This document shows positions 27,894 to 36,842 of a stretch of 64,000 nucleotides of DNA, in pieces. The DNA comes from Riemerella anatipestifer. Lineage in GTDB: Bacteria > Bacteroidota > Bacteroidia > Flavobacteriales > Weeksellaceae. The position numbers and the translations under genes are program-made. The first letter of the stretch is position 1. Every line of letters starts with the position of its first letter. The notes beneath the pieces were generated by a model. The model searched no databases and was not told the origin of the DNA. It worked only from the letters and a program-made list of their open reading frames with translations. The stretch is from assembly GCF_009663465.1 (NCBI RefSeq), contig NZ_QXHU01000003.1, forward strand, positions 124,001-188,000, written 5' to 3'.

Positions 27894-28904
27894 ATGTTAG
27901 AACACATCGAAGCATATTTACAAGAGGTAAAGCAATTTCAGTCTTCAAATAAAGATGAAATAGAACAGTTCAGGATAAAATTTAACGGTAAAAAAGGAAT
28001 TTTAAACGCCATCTTTGATGAGTTTAAACAAGTTCCGAACGAACAAAAAAAAGCTTTTGGACAGAAAATAAATGTTCTAAAACAAGCCGTTGCCGAAAAG
28101 CTAGAAGAACTTAAAAATGCAACAGCCTCTAACATTGTAATAGAAAAAGAAGATTTAACTCGCCCTGGGTATCCTTTGGAACTAGGAAGCAGACACCCTA
28201 TCAACTTAGTAAAGAATAGGATTATTGAGATATTTAAGTCCATAGGATTTGCGGTATCAGACGGTCCTGAAATAGAGGACGACTGGCACAACTTTACTGC
28301 CCTTAATCTGCCTGAATACCACCCTGCTAGAGATATGCAGGACACCTTTTTTATAGAGCAAAATCCTGATATTCTTCTTAGAACACATACCTCATCTGTA
28401 CAGATAAGACATATGGAGCAAAATGAACCTCCTATGCGTATTCTATCACCAGGTAGAGTATTTAGAAATGAGGCTATTTCTTCTCGTTCACATTGTATTT
28501 TCCACCAGATAGAAGGTCTTTATATCGATGAAAAGGTGAGTTTTGCGGATTTAAAGCAAACTATACAGTTTTTCACTACGGAGCTTTTTGGAAAGTCTAA
28601 AATTAGAATGAGACCGTCTTATTTCCCATTCACTGAGCCAAGTGCGGAAGTTGATGTTTATTGGGGGCTTAACTCCGAAACAGACTACCGAATTACTAAA
28701 GGTACAGGTTGGCTAGAGATTATGGGCTGTGGTATGGTAGATCCTGCCGTACTTAAAAATGTAAATATAGACCCTGACAAATACAGTGGCTATGCTTTTG
28801 GTATGGGAATAGAGCGAATCGTAATGCTCCTCTACCAAATGAGCGACATTCGTATGTTCTTTGAAAACGATGTAAGAATGTTAGAACAGTTTAAAACGCT
28901 ATAA
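27894..28904 (+). CDS. pheS: Phenylalanine--tRNA ligase alpha subunit
   Basis: 336 residues, typical. The N-terminal coiled coil ([13 protein letters not shown]...) binds tRNA and is followed by the class II catalytic core: motif 2 [20 protein letters not shown] and motif 3 [10 protein letters not shown]. It charges tRNA-Phe together with PheT, which is not in this window. It stands alone between a TAnnTTTG promoter motif and a strong terminator. Confidence 0.97.
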   Translation: MLEHIEAYLQEVKQFQSSNKDEIEQFRIKFNGKKGILNAIFDEFKQVPNEQKKAFGQKINVLKQAVAEKLEELKNATASNIVIEKEDLTRPGYPLELGSRHPINLVKNRIIEIFKSIGFAVSDGPEIEDDWHNFTALNLPEYHPARDMQDTFFIEQNPDILLRTHTSSVQIRHMEQNEPPMRILSPGRVFRNEAISSRSHCIFHQIEGLYIDEKVSFADLKQTIQFFTTELFGKSKIRMRPSYFPFTEPSAEVDVYWGLNSETDYRITKGTGWLEIMGCGMVDPAVLKNVNIDPDKYSGYAFGMGIERIVMLLYQMSDIRMFFENDVRMLEQFKTL

Positions 28905-28910
28905 GTAACA

Positions 28911-28944
28911 AAAAAGGAAACTTAAAATTTTAAGTTTCCTTTTT
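28911..28944. terminator. Bidirectional terminator after pheS
   Basis: A perfect palindrome with 17-base arms (AAAAAGGAAACTTAAAA on the left) between the convergent pheS and ABC ATPase genes. Confidence 0.9.
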
Positions 28945-28949
28945 TATTT

Positions 28950-29642
28950 TTAATGGGTATATGCTGCAAAGGCTTCTTCTAAGGAAGCATATTTGCCTTT
29001 GAACTCCTCTATTGGAGAATCTTGCATAATGTTGCCCTTGTGTATCAGTATCACTCTACTGCACAACGCCTCCACCTCCTGCATAATATGTGTAGATAAG
29101 ATAACCGTTTTTTTACGCCCAATCTCTTTAATCACTTCTCGTATCTCTAAAATTTGGTTTGGATCTAGTCCGTTTGTTGGCTCGTCTAAAATTAGCAAAT
29201 CTGGCTGATGGATAATGGCTTGAGCTAAACCTACCCTCTGTTTATATCCTTTGGATAATTGCCCTATTTTCTTAGATTTTTCTGGTGTTATCCCTACCAA
29301 ATCTATCACTTCATCTATCCTCTGTTTAGATATGTGATGAATATCTGCCACCAACTCTAAATACTCTCGCACATACATTTCCGTATAAAGCGGATTATTT
29401 TCTGGTAAAAAGCCTATCTTTTTCTTAGCATCTAATGTTCCTACTAACGAAGATCCATTGAAAGAAATTTCCCCTTCTTCTATATCCAAAACACCAGAAA
29501 TAGTCTTCATTAAAGTAGATTTACCTGCCCCATTAGGTCCTAACAAACCTATAATTTCATTTTTTTGTATGGTAAGGTTAATTTGGTTTAATGCAACCTG
29601 CTCCCCAAACTTTTTAGTAAGATTTACAATATCTAAAATCAT
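28950..29642 (-). CDS. ABC transporter ATP-binding protein, GldA-like
   Basis: 230 residues: one ABC ATPase domain with Walker A LLGPNGAGKSTL, a Q-loop region GFLPENNPLYTEMYVREYL, signature QLSKGYKQRVGLAQA, Walker B LLILDEPTNGLDPNQ and switch His in STHIMQEV. The PENNPLY and IGQLSKGYKQRVGLA stretches resemble GldA of gliding flavobacteria. It lacks the extra C-terminal stretch that brings GldA to about 300 residues. No cognate GldF/GldG permease is adjacent. It is the last gene of the truA, ABC exporter, ABC ATPase run. Confidence 0.85.
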   Translation of the reverse strand: MILDIVNLTKKFGEQVALNQINLTIQKNEIIGLLGPNGAGKSTLMKTISGVLDIEEGEISFNGSSLVGTLDAKKKIGFLPENNPLYTEMYVREYLELVADIHHISKQRIDEVIDLVGITPEKSKKIGQLSKGYKQRVGLAQAIIHQPDLLILDEPTNGLDPNQILEIREVIKEIGRKKTVILSTHIMQEVEALCSRVILIHKGNIMQDSPIEEFKGKYASLEEAFAAYTH

Positions 29643-29678
29643 ATATCAATAATATCAGTAACAAATGTATAAAAATAA

Positions 29679-31430
29679 CTATTCTTTCTTCGTCCCAAGT
29701 TGAGATTGATACAGCAAGGCATAATAACCATTGAGTGCCAGCAATTCCTGATGTGTCCCCTCTTCTACTATTTTACCTTTATCCATCACCAGAATTTTAT
29801 CCGCCTTCTCTATGGTAGAAAGCCTGTGAGCAATGATGATAGAAGTTCTATTTCTAGTAATTTTCTCCGTAGCCTTTTGAATCAATTTTTCGCTTTCGTG
29901 GTCTATGGAAGAAGTGGCTTCATCAAGAATAAGAATTTTAGGATTAGAAAGATATGCCCTCAAAAAAGAAAGCAATTGGCGCTGCCCCAAAGAAATAGAA
30001 GCCCCTCGTTCACTTACCACATAATGATAGCCATTAGGCAAACTTTCTATAAAATCGTCCACCTCTATTTCTTTTGCTATGGTTTTAATTTGCTCTAGAG
30101 TGATGGTTTCATCGCCGAACGTTAAATTTTCGTAAATGCTTCCGTGAAATAAGAAAACATCTTGCAATACCACTCCTATATGTTGCCTTAAACTATACAA
30201 ATCATAATCTCTAAGGTCTTTACCATCTAGTAAAATTTGCCCAGAACTCACATCATAAAAACGAGTAATAAGATTGATGATAGTAGATTTACCCGCTCCT
30301 GTAGCTCCTACAATCGCCACAGTTTCTCCTTGGTTTACTTTAAAATCAATCCCTTTAAGCACTTCCTGTTTATCATCATAAGAGAAATGCACCGCCTTAA
30401 AGTCTATCTCTCCTTTAATATCTGTAATAATTTCTTTCCCTTCATTAGGCATCGCTTCTTCTTGGTCCATAATACCCAAAACTCGCTCTGCTCCTACTAA
30501 ACCTCTTTGGATATTATTAAAACGGTCAGCAATTTGGCGTAGCGGTCTTATCAGCATATTTACAAACTGTATAAACGCTATCACTTCCCCAGGCGTAGCA
30601 TTTTGATTATACAAAGCATTATAACCCGCATAGAACAAAATAAGCCCAATGAATAAAGAAGTAATAAGCTCCACCACAGGGAAAAACAAGGAGAAATAAA
30701 ACACTGTTTTTAGCAACGCTTTTTTAAGACTTGCATTGATGGATTCAAACTTTTCAAATTCTGCATCTTGCCTATTAAATACTTGAATGATAGACATACC
30801 CGAGAGCCTTTCCTGTACGAATGAATTTTGTGTTGCCGTCCATTGCCTTTCATCACCAAAAGATTGTTTAAGTTTCTTTTGAAAAAAACGAGTGATGAGT
30901 ACCATAATTGGCAATATCGCTAACGCCACGAAACTCAACTGAACATTCACATTAAACATCGCTACAAGCACCATCACTATCCTTAGCACATCTCCAAAGA
31001 CCATTAGAAAGCCATCTGTATAGACCGTAGCTATGGTTTCTACATCTCCAACGGCACGAGTAACCAATTGTCCAATAGCCGTTTTATCAAAAAATGAAGT
31101 CTTGAAGTAAATCAGTTTGTGGTAGAGCTTTTCTCTTATATCTCTCATTACATTTTGAGAAATATAGTTGGATAAAAACACCAACAAAAAATTAAGAATA
31201 GTCTCCGCAATCACCAAACCAACTAACCAATAGATACTCTGCATCAAAAGCGTAGTACTTTTCAGTTGCATAATATCGTGGTCAACAATATTTTTGGTAA
31301 GAATTGGACGATAAGTAGAAACCACCGCCAAGATAATGGATACCAATAACGCCAACAGAAACCATCGCCTAAAATTCATTCCGATGAAAAATAAGCGTTT
31401 AATAAGTATTCCTGTAGTTTGTTTCTTCAT
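29679..31430 (-). CDS. ABC exporter, fused permease and ATPase (MsbA-like)
   Basis: 583 residues. Six membrane helices occupy the first about 320 residues. The ATPase follows with Walker A GATGAGKSTI, an unusual signature SLGQRQLLSFLRA, Walker B ILILDEATSSID and H-loop IIAHRLSTI. It probably works as a homodimer exporting lipids or drugs. The start is 6 bp from the truA stop. The substrate cannot be told from sequence. Confidence 0.92.
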   Translation of the reverse strand: MKKQTTGILIKRLFFIGMNFRRWFLLALLVSIILAVVSTYRPILTKNIVDHDIMQLKSTTLLMQSIYWLVGLVIAETILNFLLVFLSNYISQNVMRDIREKLYHKLIYFKTSFFDKTAIGQLVTRAVGDVETIATVYTDGFLMVFGDVLRIVMVLVAMFNVNVQLSFVALAILPIMVLITRFFQKKLKQSFGDERQWTATQNSFVQERLSGMSIIQVFNRQDAEFEKFESINASLKKALLKTVFYFSLFFPVVELITSLFIGLILFYAGYNALYNQNATPGEVIAFIQFVNMLIRPLRQIADRFNNIQRGLVGAERVLGIMDQEEAMPNEGKEIITDIKGEIDFKAVHFSYDDKQEVLKGIDFKVNQGETVAIVGATGAGKSTIINLITRFYDVSSGQILLDGKDLRDYDLYSLRQHIGVVLQDVFLFHGSIYENLTFGDETITLEQIKTIAKEIEVDDFIESLPNGYHYVVSERGASISLGQRQLLSFLRAYLSNPKILILDEATSSIDHESEKLIQKATEKITRNRTSIIIAHRLSTIEKADKILVMDKGKIVEEGTHQELLALNGYYALLYQSQLGTKKE

Positions 31431-31436
31431 ACCGTC

Positions 31437-32192
31437 TTAGTTTCTAAAAATCTGCTCCCAATTATACCCTACATCTACCAAAAATAACCCTTGTGCAGGA
31501 GCCGAAGTCCCTGCTGCATTTCTTTCTTTGGCTTCTATTACCTTTCTTAAATCTTGTGGTGCTATTTTGCCACTCCCTATATCCACCATCGTCCCCACGA
31601 TAGCCCTTACCATATTTCGCAAAAATCTATTGGCAGAAATGGTAAACTTAAGTTCTGCACCCTCTTGTACCCAAAAAGCCTTATAAATTTCGCAGAGGTT
31701 AGTTTTGGTATCGGTGTTTAGTTTAGAGAAACTTGTAAAATCGGTATATTCAAAAAGGATTTTGCAAGCCTCGTTCATCGCTTCTAAGTTTAGCGGACGC
31801 CTCCAATAGCCCCACGCCGAGTTTTGCGTAAACGGATTTTTCTCTAACGAAATATAATATTCGTAGGTTCTGTAAGTAGCATCAAACCTTGCGTGAAAAT
31901 CACTAGATACTCTAAACAATCGTTTCACCGAAATATCTGGTGGCAAAAAACTATTGAGCCTTTTAGGCAATAGCTCTTCCTCTAAAATTAAATCTGTATC
32001 AAAATGAGCAAACATTTTCTTCGCGTGTACGCCCGTATCGGTACGCCCTGCTCCTGTGGTTTTTATTTCTTCTCTTAAAATGGTAGAAAGTGCCTGCTCT
32101 AAGGTTTCTTGCACAGAAATCTGCTTAGGTTGTATCTGATAACCAAAATATTTTTCGCCGTTGTAAGAAAATTCTATGCAATATCTTGACAC
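31437..32192 (-). CDS. truA: tRNA pseudouridine(38-40) synthase
   Basis: 251 residues. It makes pseudouridine at positions 38-40 of the tRNA anticodon arm. The catalytic Asp is in TGAGRTDTGVHAKK near residue 52. Other family segments are FSYNGEKYFGYQIQP, FHARFDATYRTYEYYI and RFLRNMVRAIVGTMVDIGSG. It is the first gene of a three-gene minus-strand run, divergent from a phosphoesterase gene. Confidence 0.96.
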   Translation of the reverse strand: MSRYCIEFSYNGEKYFGYQIQPKQISVQETLEQALSTILREEIKTTGAGRTDTGVHAKKMFAHFDTDLILEEELLPKRLNSFLPPDISVKRLFRVSSDFHARFDATYRTYEYYISLEKNPFTQNSAWGYWRRPLNLEAMNEACKILFEYTDFTSFSKLNTDTKTNLCEIYKAFWVQEGAELKFTISANRFLRNMVRAIVGTMVDIGSGKIAPQDLRKVIEAKERNAAGTSAPAQGLFLVDVGYNWEQIFRN

Positions 32193-32278
32193 TTGTATCT
32201 TATTTTTAGACTACAAAAATCGGAAAATATATTGACTTATAATCCCTATAATTAAAAGAAATCTTATAAATTAGCCCC

Positions 32279-32773
32279 GTGAAACAGATATTACTTCTTT
32301 CGGATACACATTCTTACCTTGACCAGCGTATTTTAGACTATGCTAAAAATGCAGACGAAATTTGGCATTGTGGCGATTTTGGAAATATGGAAGTGGTGGA
32401 AACTCTAGAAAAAATAAAACCTCTAAAGGGCGTTTATGGCAACATAGATGGTACCGAAATAAGAAAGATTTTCCCTGAAGTATTAAGATTTAAATGTGAA
32501 GAAGTAGAAGTTCTAATGATTCACATTGGTGGTTACCCCAACAAATATAGCCCTCTAGCAAGAAAAGAAATTCTAGAAAAAACACCTCAACTGTTCATTA
32601 GTGGGCACTCACATATTCTAAAAGCAATGTACGACCAAAAGCATCAACTCCTACACCTCAACCCTGGAGCAGCAGGTACTCAAGGGTGGCACCAAGTGCG
32701 AACGATGATGCGTTTTAAGATTGATGGAGCAGAAATCAAAGATTTGGAAGTGATAGAACTCGGTAAAAGATGA
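32279..32773 (+). CDS. YfcE/MJ0936-type metallophosphoesterase
   Basis: 164 residues. It has the metal-binding motifs LLSDTHSYLD, WHCGDFGN, YGNIDG, IHIGGYP, SGHSHI and NPGAAG. It is a cytoplasmic phosphodiesterase of the YfcE type; the natural substrate is unknown. The stop overlaps the next gene by 4 bp. Confidence 0.92.
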   Translation: MKQILLLSDTHSYLDQRILDYAKNADEIWHCGDFGNMEVVETLEKIKPLKGVYGNIDGTEIRKIFPEVLRFKCEEVEVLMIHIGGYPNKYSPLARKEILEKTPQLFISGHSHILKAMYDQKHQLLHLNPGAAGTQGWHQVRTMMRFKIDGAEIKDLEVIELGKR

Positions 32774-33267
32774 AAATAGGAGATAGCATTTCTGTAATTG
32801 ATGATGACTTGTGGGGCATCGTTACTTCTATACACGGCAACGAGGTGGTTTTCCGTGACGAATACCATTTTACTCACCGCTATCCCAAACATCTACTCAC
32901 TTTAAGAGATGCTTCTCTGTATGAACAAACACCCATCGTACGAAAACCAGAAGCCAATCACACCTCTAAACTACCTAGAAAGAAAAATCAGCACTTGATA
33001 TTAGACCTTCATTTTGACCAGTTGGTAAATAACCCTGACCATTACGATAGTTTTGAACGGCTATTTATTCAAAAACAAAAATTGGAGGAAACACTTGATT
33101 TTTGTAAATTTAATAAAATAAAAAAGCTAGAAATAATCCACGGCATTGGAGATGGAGTTTTGCAAAAGCTAGTCTTTGATACCCTTAAAAGCAAAACCAA
33201 TATTGAATTTGAAGAAAGTGATTTTTTCTATCATCAATCGGGGTCGGTTATGGTTAATTTCATTTAG
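32770..33267 (+). CDS. Smr domain protein (DUF2027-like)
   Basis: 165 residues. An N-terminal SH3-like segment (KIGDSISVIDDDLWGIVTSI) precedes a C-terminal Smr domain with the conserved LDLHFDQL and IHGIGDGVLQKLV motifs (the LDxH and HGxG nuclease-type signatures). Smr domains cleave or nick nucleic acid, for example collided-ribosome mRNAs. The exact role here is unknown. It overlaps the phosphoesterase gene by 4 bp, so the two are coupled. Confidence 0.85.
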   Translation: MKIGDSISVIDDDLWGIVTSIHGNEVVFRDEYHFTHRYPKHLLTLRDASLYEQTPIVRKPEANHTSKLPRKKNQHLILDLHFDQLVNNPDHYDSFERLFIQKQKLEETLDFCKFNKIKKLEIIHGIGDGVLQKLVFDTLKSKTNIEFEESDFFYHQSGSVMVNFI

Positions 33268-33299
33268 AGTTTGTATTTTTACGCTTTAAATCAAAGTAA

Positions 33300-34139
33300 A
33301 TGAAAACTATCAACCCAAAAGAACTTCCTCCATTTGAGGTTCAGATGCTACTGCAACACGCCATTGCTCCTAGACCTATTGCTTTAGCTTCTACCATAGA
33401 CCAAGAAGGCAATATTAACCTCTCACCTTTCAGTTTCTTTAATCTTTTTAGCTGTAATCCGCCCATTGTGATTTTTTCTCCTTCTAGAAGGATGAGAGAT
33501 AACAGCACTAAAGATACTTTGGAGAATGTGTTACAAGTTCCTGAAGTTAATATCGGTATCGTAAACTACCCCATCGTTCAACAGATGTCTCTTTCTTCTA
33601 CGGAATACGATAAAAGCATCAATGAATTTGTGAAAGCGGGATTTACAATGAAAGATGCCGACCTAATTGCTCCCAAACTTATAGAAGAATGCCCCGTAAA
33701 CCTAGAATGTAAGGTCTTAGAAGTAAAACCTCTAGGCACAGAAGGTGGTGCGGGGAACTTGGTGATTTCGGAAGTGGTTAAAATACATATCCGAGAGGAA
33801 TATCTGAACGAAAACGGCACTCTAGACCAAGCCAAACTGGACCTAGTGGCGAGATTAGGAGGTAACTGGTATTCTAGAAACAATGCGGACAACCTGTTTG
33901 AAGTCCCTAAACCCCTAGTAACTAAAGGGATTGGCATAGACCAACTGCCTTGTGAAATAAAAAACAGTAAAGTATTTACAGGGAATGATTTGGGAATGCT
34001 CGCTAACGTGGAACGACTGCCCAAAGGCAGCTATACCGATGATGAAGCCACTCATCTAAAGGCTCAATGCCTACTTACCGAGGCAAAAATAGAAGAAGCG
34101 TGGCAGTGTTTAGTCTCTATTAAGGTAAAAAAACTATAA
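33300..34139 (+). CDS. Flavin reductase-like FMN-binding protein
   Basis: 279 residues. The FMN-binding split barrel starts with HAIAPRPIALASTIDQEGNI and NLSPFSFFNLFSCNPP, typical of the flavin reductase/flavoredoxin family. It is cytoplasmic, and the substrate is unknown. It is the third plus-strand gene of a small cluster and is followed by a terminator. Confidence 0.87.
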   Translation: MKTINPKELPPFEVQMLLQHAIAPRPIALASTIDQEGNINLSPFSFFNLFSCNPPIVIFSPSRRMRDNSTKDTLENVLQVPEVNIGIVNYPIVQQMSLSSTEYDKSINEFVKAGFTMKDADLIAPKLIEECPVNLECKVLEVKPLGTEGGAGNLVISEVVKIHIREEYLNENGTLDQAKLDLVARLGGNWYSRNNADNLFEVPKPLVTKGIGIDQLPCEIKNSKVFTGNDLGMLANVERLPKGSYTDDEATHLKAQCLLTEAKIEEAWQCLVSIKVKKL

Positions 34140-34171
34140 TACTCAATAAAATCATTGTATTTTGAGAAAAT

Positions 34172-34203
34172 AAAAAGCCACTTATCTATTAAAGTGGCTT
34201 TTT
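34172..34203. terminator. Bidirectional terminator
   Basis: Inverted repeat AAAAAGCCACTT / AAAGTGGCTTTTT between the convergent flavin reductase and cysK genes. Confidence 0.85.
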
Positions 34204-34273
34204 AATACAATTAAACTGATTGCTCAATCCTAATTGCTCTGTTTATTTTTTTAACTTCGTATTACAACATCAG

Positions 34274-35185
34274 CTAAAATAAGCCTTCAACAGACCAATA
34301 ACGCTCTCCTGTATCATAATTAAAGGTTAATATTCTACTTTCTTTAGGAACTGACTTAAGTAGTTGTGCAACAGCTGCCAAAGACGCCCCTGTAGATATA
34401 CCTCCTAATATTCCTTCTAATTTTGCTAACTGCTGGGCATAATGAAATGCTTCTTCTTTAGAAATTTTTAGAACTTCATCTACATATTGCCCTTGATAAG
34501 TATCTGGCACAAATCCAGCACCAATGCCTTGTATAGGGTGCGGTCCTGGCTGCCCTCCACTAAGTACAGGAGATGCTTCGGGTTCTACAGCATATACTTT
34601 TAGGCTAGGGAAATGCTCTTTTAATACTTTTGACACACCTGATATATGCCCTCCAGTACCCACTCCTGTAACTAAGAAATCTAGTCCTTCTGGAAAAGAT
34701 TTTAGTATCTCTTGAGCTGTTGTTTTGGTATGAACTAATGGATTTGCTGGGTTTTGGAATTGCTGTGGTATCCAATAATTGGTATTCTCGTCTGCCAATT
34801 CTTTCGCCTTTGCAATAGCTCCAGACATTCCTTTTTCTTTAGGGGTTAACACTAGCTCTGCCCCGTATGCCGCCATTAGACGACGACGCTCAATACTCAT
34901 AGATTCAGGCATTACTAATATCAGTTTATAGCCTTTTACTGCAGCTACCAACGCCAGCCCTACCCCTGTATTCCCAGAGGTTGGTTCTACGATAATGGTG
35001 TCTTTGGTAATGATACCTTTACTCTCTGCATCTTCAATCATCGCTAGAGCGATACGGTCTTTGATGCTTCCTCCAGGATTATTTCGCTCCAGTTTGATGT
35101 AGACACTTGAGTGTTCCCCGAATAAACGGTTGATTTTGACTTCGGGTGTATTCCCAATCGTCTGAAGAATGTTTGTGTACGCCAT
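34274..35185 (-). CDS. cysK: Cysteine synthase (O-acetylserine sulfhydrylase)
   Basis: 303 residues. It converts O-acetylserine and sulfide to cysteine. The PLP Lys lies in [12 protein letters not shown], the PLP phosphate loop in [11 protein letters not shown], and the substrate loop in PTSGNTGVG; the C-terminal region has [10 protein letters not shown]. CysK versus CysM cannot be settled by eye. It lies 33 bp downstream of cysE, so both share the attenuated leader described upstream. Confidence 0.95.
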   Translation of the reverse strand: MAYTNILQTIGNTPEVKINRLFGEHSSVYIKLERNNPGGSIKDRIALAMIEDAESKGIITKDTIIVEPTSGNTGVGLALVAAVKGYKLILVMPESMSIERRRLMAAYGAELVLTPKEKGMSGAIAKAKELADENTNYWIPQQFQNPANPLVHTKTTAQEILKSFPEGLDFLVTGVGTGGHISGVSKVLKEHFPSLKVYAVEPEASPVLSGGQPGPHPIQGIGAGFVPDTYQGQYVDEVLKISKEEAFHYAQQLAKLEGILGGISTGASLAAVAQLLKSVPKESRILTFNYDTGERYWSVEGLF

Positions 35186-35218
35186 AATTGTATTTATTTT
35201 AAGGTGATTTATTAGTAT

Positions 35219-36058
35219 TTATATTACATAGTTAATGATAGGGATTTCTACTACCTCAATGCCTTTTACGATAATTTGGCTTTTATGAAAGACTTTGGTG
35301 TAGGGTTCAATACTGTGGGTAAGCCATACGTTGCCTCCCACAATACTATGATGCCCCACAACAGTATCGCCACCGAGTATGGTAGCCCCCGAATAGATGA
35401 CTACTTCATCTTCAATCGTGGGGTGCCTTTTGGTGTTCGCCTTATCAAGGGAAACGGAAAGCGCCCCCAATGTTACGCCTTGGTATATCTTAACCCTGTT
35501 CCCTATGATGGTGGTTTCTCCTATTACGATTCCTGTGCCGTGGTCAATCATAAAATTCTCTCCTATTTGGGCTCCAGGGTGAATGTCTATCCCCGTACGG
35601 CTGTGCGCATATTCGGTTAAGATACGAGGTAGTAATGGGACTCCTTGCAGCCACAGCTCACGAGCCAAACGGTATATTGCTATGGCAAAAAAACCAGGAT
35701 AGGTAACCTGTACTTCTCTAACGGAAGTCGCTGCGGGGTCGTTAGAAGCAAAATAATGGGCATCTTTCATCAATTTTTGGTAAACCTCTGGTAATGTTTC
35801 TTCAAAAAAATGTTCTACCTCTATATTCCTTTCTTTTTCTCCACAAAAGGCTGTAATAATGGCTTCAAATTCGTTTTTTAATTGCCCATAATGGGCTTCA
35901 AGGCTAAGCCTTGAGAAACATATATCTTCTTCCGTAAGAAATAAAAAGCGAAATATACGCTCGGCAAAATCTTCGATACGCTGTTTGTTTACGTAATGTT
36001 TTATCTGCCTACTTTGTGAGTAGAGTATCTCCACCAACCGACTATTGCTAGTATCCAT
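35219..36058 (-). CDS. cysE: Serine O-acetyltransferase (CysE/EpsC type)
   Basis: 279 residues. The first step of cysteine synthesis: serine plus acetyl-CoA gives O-acetylserine. An N-terminal helical SATase domain is followed by a left-handed beta-helix: PGAQIGENFMIDHGTGIVIG with the catalytic Asp-His, TIIGNRVKIYQGVTLGALS and VGHHSIVGGNVWLT. The extended N-terminus is of the EpsC type. It is the first gene of cysE-cysK. A 180-nt leader with a 26-codon ORF and a terminator precedes it. Confidence 0.95.
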   Translation of the reverse strand: MDTSNSRLVEILYSQSRQIKHYVNKQRIEDFAERIFRFLFLTEEDICFSRLSLEAHYGQLKNEFEAIITAFCGEKERNIEVEHFFEETLPEVYQKLMKDAHYFASNDPAATSVREVQVTYPGFFAIAIYRLARELWLQGVPLLPRILTEYAHSRTGIDIHPGAQIGENFMIDHGTGIVIGETTIIGNRVKIYQGVTLGALSVSLDKANTKRHPTIEDEVVIYSGATILGGDTVVGHHSIVGGNVWLTHSIEPYTKVFHKSQIIVKGIEVVEIPIINYVI

Positions 36059-36076
36059 AATTTTTATTTTTCTATT

Positions 36077-36107
36077 AAAAAAAAAGCCACTACCTATTTT
36101 GGCAGTG
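36077..36107 (-). terminator. Leader terminator (attenuator) of cysE-cysK
   Basis: On the minus strand CACTGCC (36107-36101) pairs with GGTAGTG (36094-36088), extended by flanking pairs, and is followed directly by nine T (36085-36077). It sits 18 bp before the cysE ATG, upstream of the operon rather than after a gene. CACTGCC can alternatively pair with GGCAGTG inside the leader ORF, forming an antiterminator. Confidence 0.8.
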
Positions 36108-36141
36108 ACTTTCTAATAATTCTATGTTATATCTTACTCAA

Positions 36142-36222
36142 CTATACAACGAAACGCACACACTGCCTATCTAAACTTGCAGTGTAGCACATACTTTTCG
36201 CTATTTGGTTTGTTAAAATCAT
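36142..36222 (-). CDS. Candidate cysteine-sensing leader peptide (26 codons)
   Basis: ATG at 36222, TAG at 36144-36142. The last 16 residues, from an internal Met, read MCYTASLDRQCVRFVV. Two Cys codons occur at positions 12 and 21. The ORF contains ACACTGC (36185-36179) and GCAGTGT (36166-36160), which pair with each other, and the second can instead pair with the terminator's left arm. A ribosome stalled at Cys12 (36189-36187) would mask the first segment and free the second. A TAnnTTTG box is 20 bp upstream. The internal Met11 is an alternative start. Leader function is inference, but the geometry is that of trp-type attenuation. Confidence 0.72.
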   Translation of the reverse strand: MILTNQIAKSMCYTASLDRQCVRFVV

Positions 36223-36241
36223 ACTTTCTCTAATGATGGGA

Positions 36242-36249
36242 CAAATATA
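36242..36249 (-). promoter_or_regulatory. Putative cysE-cysK promoter -7 box
   Basis: Minus-strand TATATTTG followed by TCCC. It lies 20 bp upstream of the leader ORF and is nearly identical to the boxes at 61060 and 63450. A TTT instead of TTG lies 19 bp upstream. Confidence 0.6.
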
Positions 36250-36473
36250 GAATTTTAATTTCGTAAAAAAAATTTTGGAGTGTATTTTTTTGAATATTAT
36301 AGTGAGAAAAAGCTAAAATTGATATAGAATCTTATGTTTTAAAACTTTTTTGGAACGACGATAGCCCTTTTTATTTTCTGTTTTTTCTACTTATACGAGT
36401 GGTTTTTATCTTCCTACAAATTATTTTTTTGAATTATTATCAATTTTATAGACAAAAACTGTTCATTCTTCTA

Positions 36474-36704
36474 TTCCTCAAAGCCGTTTTTGTATTCCTA
36501 CAAGCCATTTTTGTGTTCCTCACTGCCATTCTTCTATTCCTCACCGTCGTTTTTGTATTCCTACAAGCCATTTTTGTGTTCCTCACTGCCATTCTTCTAT
36601 TCCTCAAAGCCGTTTTTGTATTCCTACAGACCATTTTTGTGTTCCTACACGACTTTTTTCTATCCCTACCGATATTTTTTCTATCGCCTAAGGTACTTTT
36701 AGGT
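36474..36704. repeat. 21-bp tandem repeat array (copy 2)
   Basis: Eleven units of 21 bp in the gap between the cysE leader and the Sua5/YrdC gene. Units have the form TTCCTACAAGCCATTTTTG plus two bases. A 42-bp two-unit block at 36495-36536 is repeated exactly at 36558-36599. The last units (CCTACACGACTTTTTTCTA) match the consensus of the 2047-2318 array at about 15 of 19 positions. A T-tract recurs every 21 bp, about two helical turns. The repeat creates spurious open frames on both strands. Degenerate units may extend left to about 36390. The rest of the gap (36223-36842) holds only the cysE promoter and a small palindrome (AACGCC/GGCGTT near 36730-36750). Confidence 0.9.
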
Positions 36705-36842
36705 TAAAAATTGAAGCATTATTTTTTATTAACGCCCAAAGGTTGGCGTTTTGGGATTGAAAAAGGGCTCTTATAAGGCTTTTTATGCTTTTTTAGAAGC
36801 GATTGAGGGATTTTCGGGATTTTTTTAATTATTGTAAATGGC

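Noticed and set aside
36058-36250. SAM or other metabolite riboswitch upstream of cysE
   Set aside because: No conserved aptamer core was recognisable, whereas a leader ORF with alternative stems explains the region better.
36399-36707. 102-residue hydrophobic ORF and its antisense ORF rich in RNTKMACRNTK repeats
   Set aside because: Both are by-products of the 21-bp repeat, whose length is a multiple of three; there is no start context or homology.
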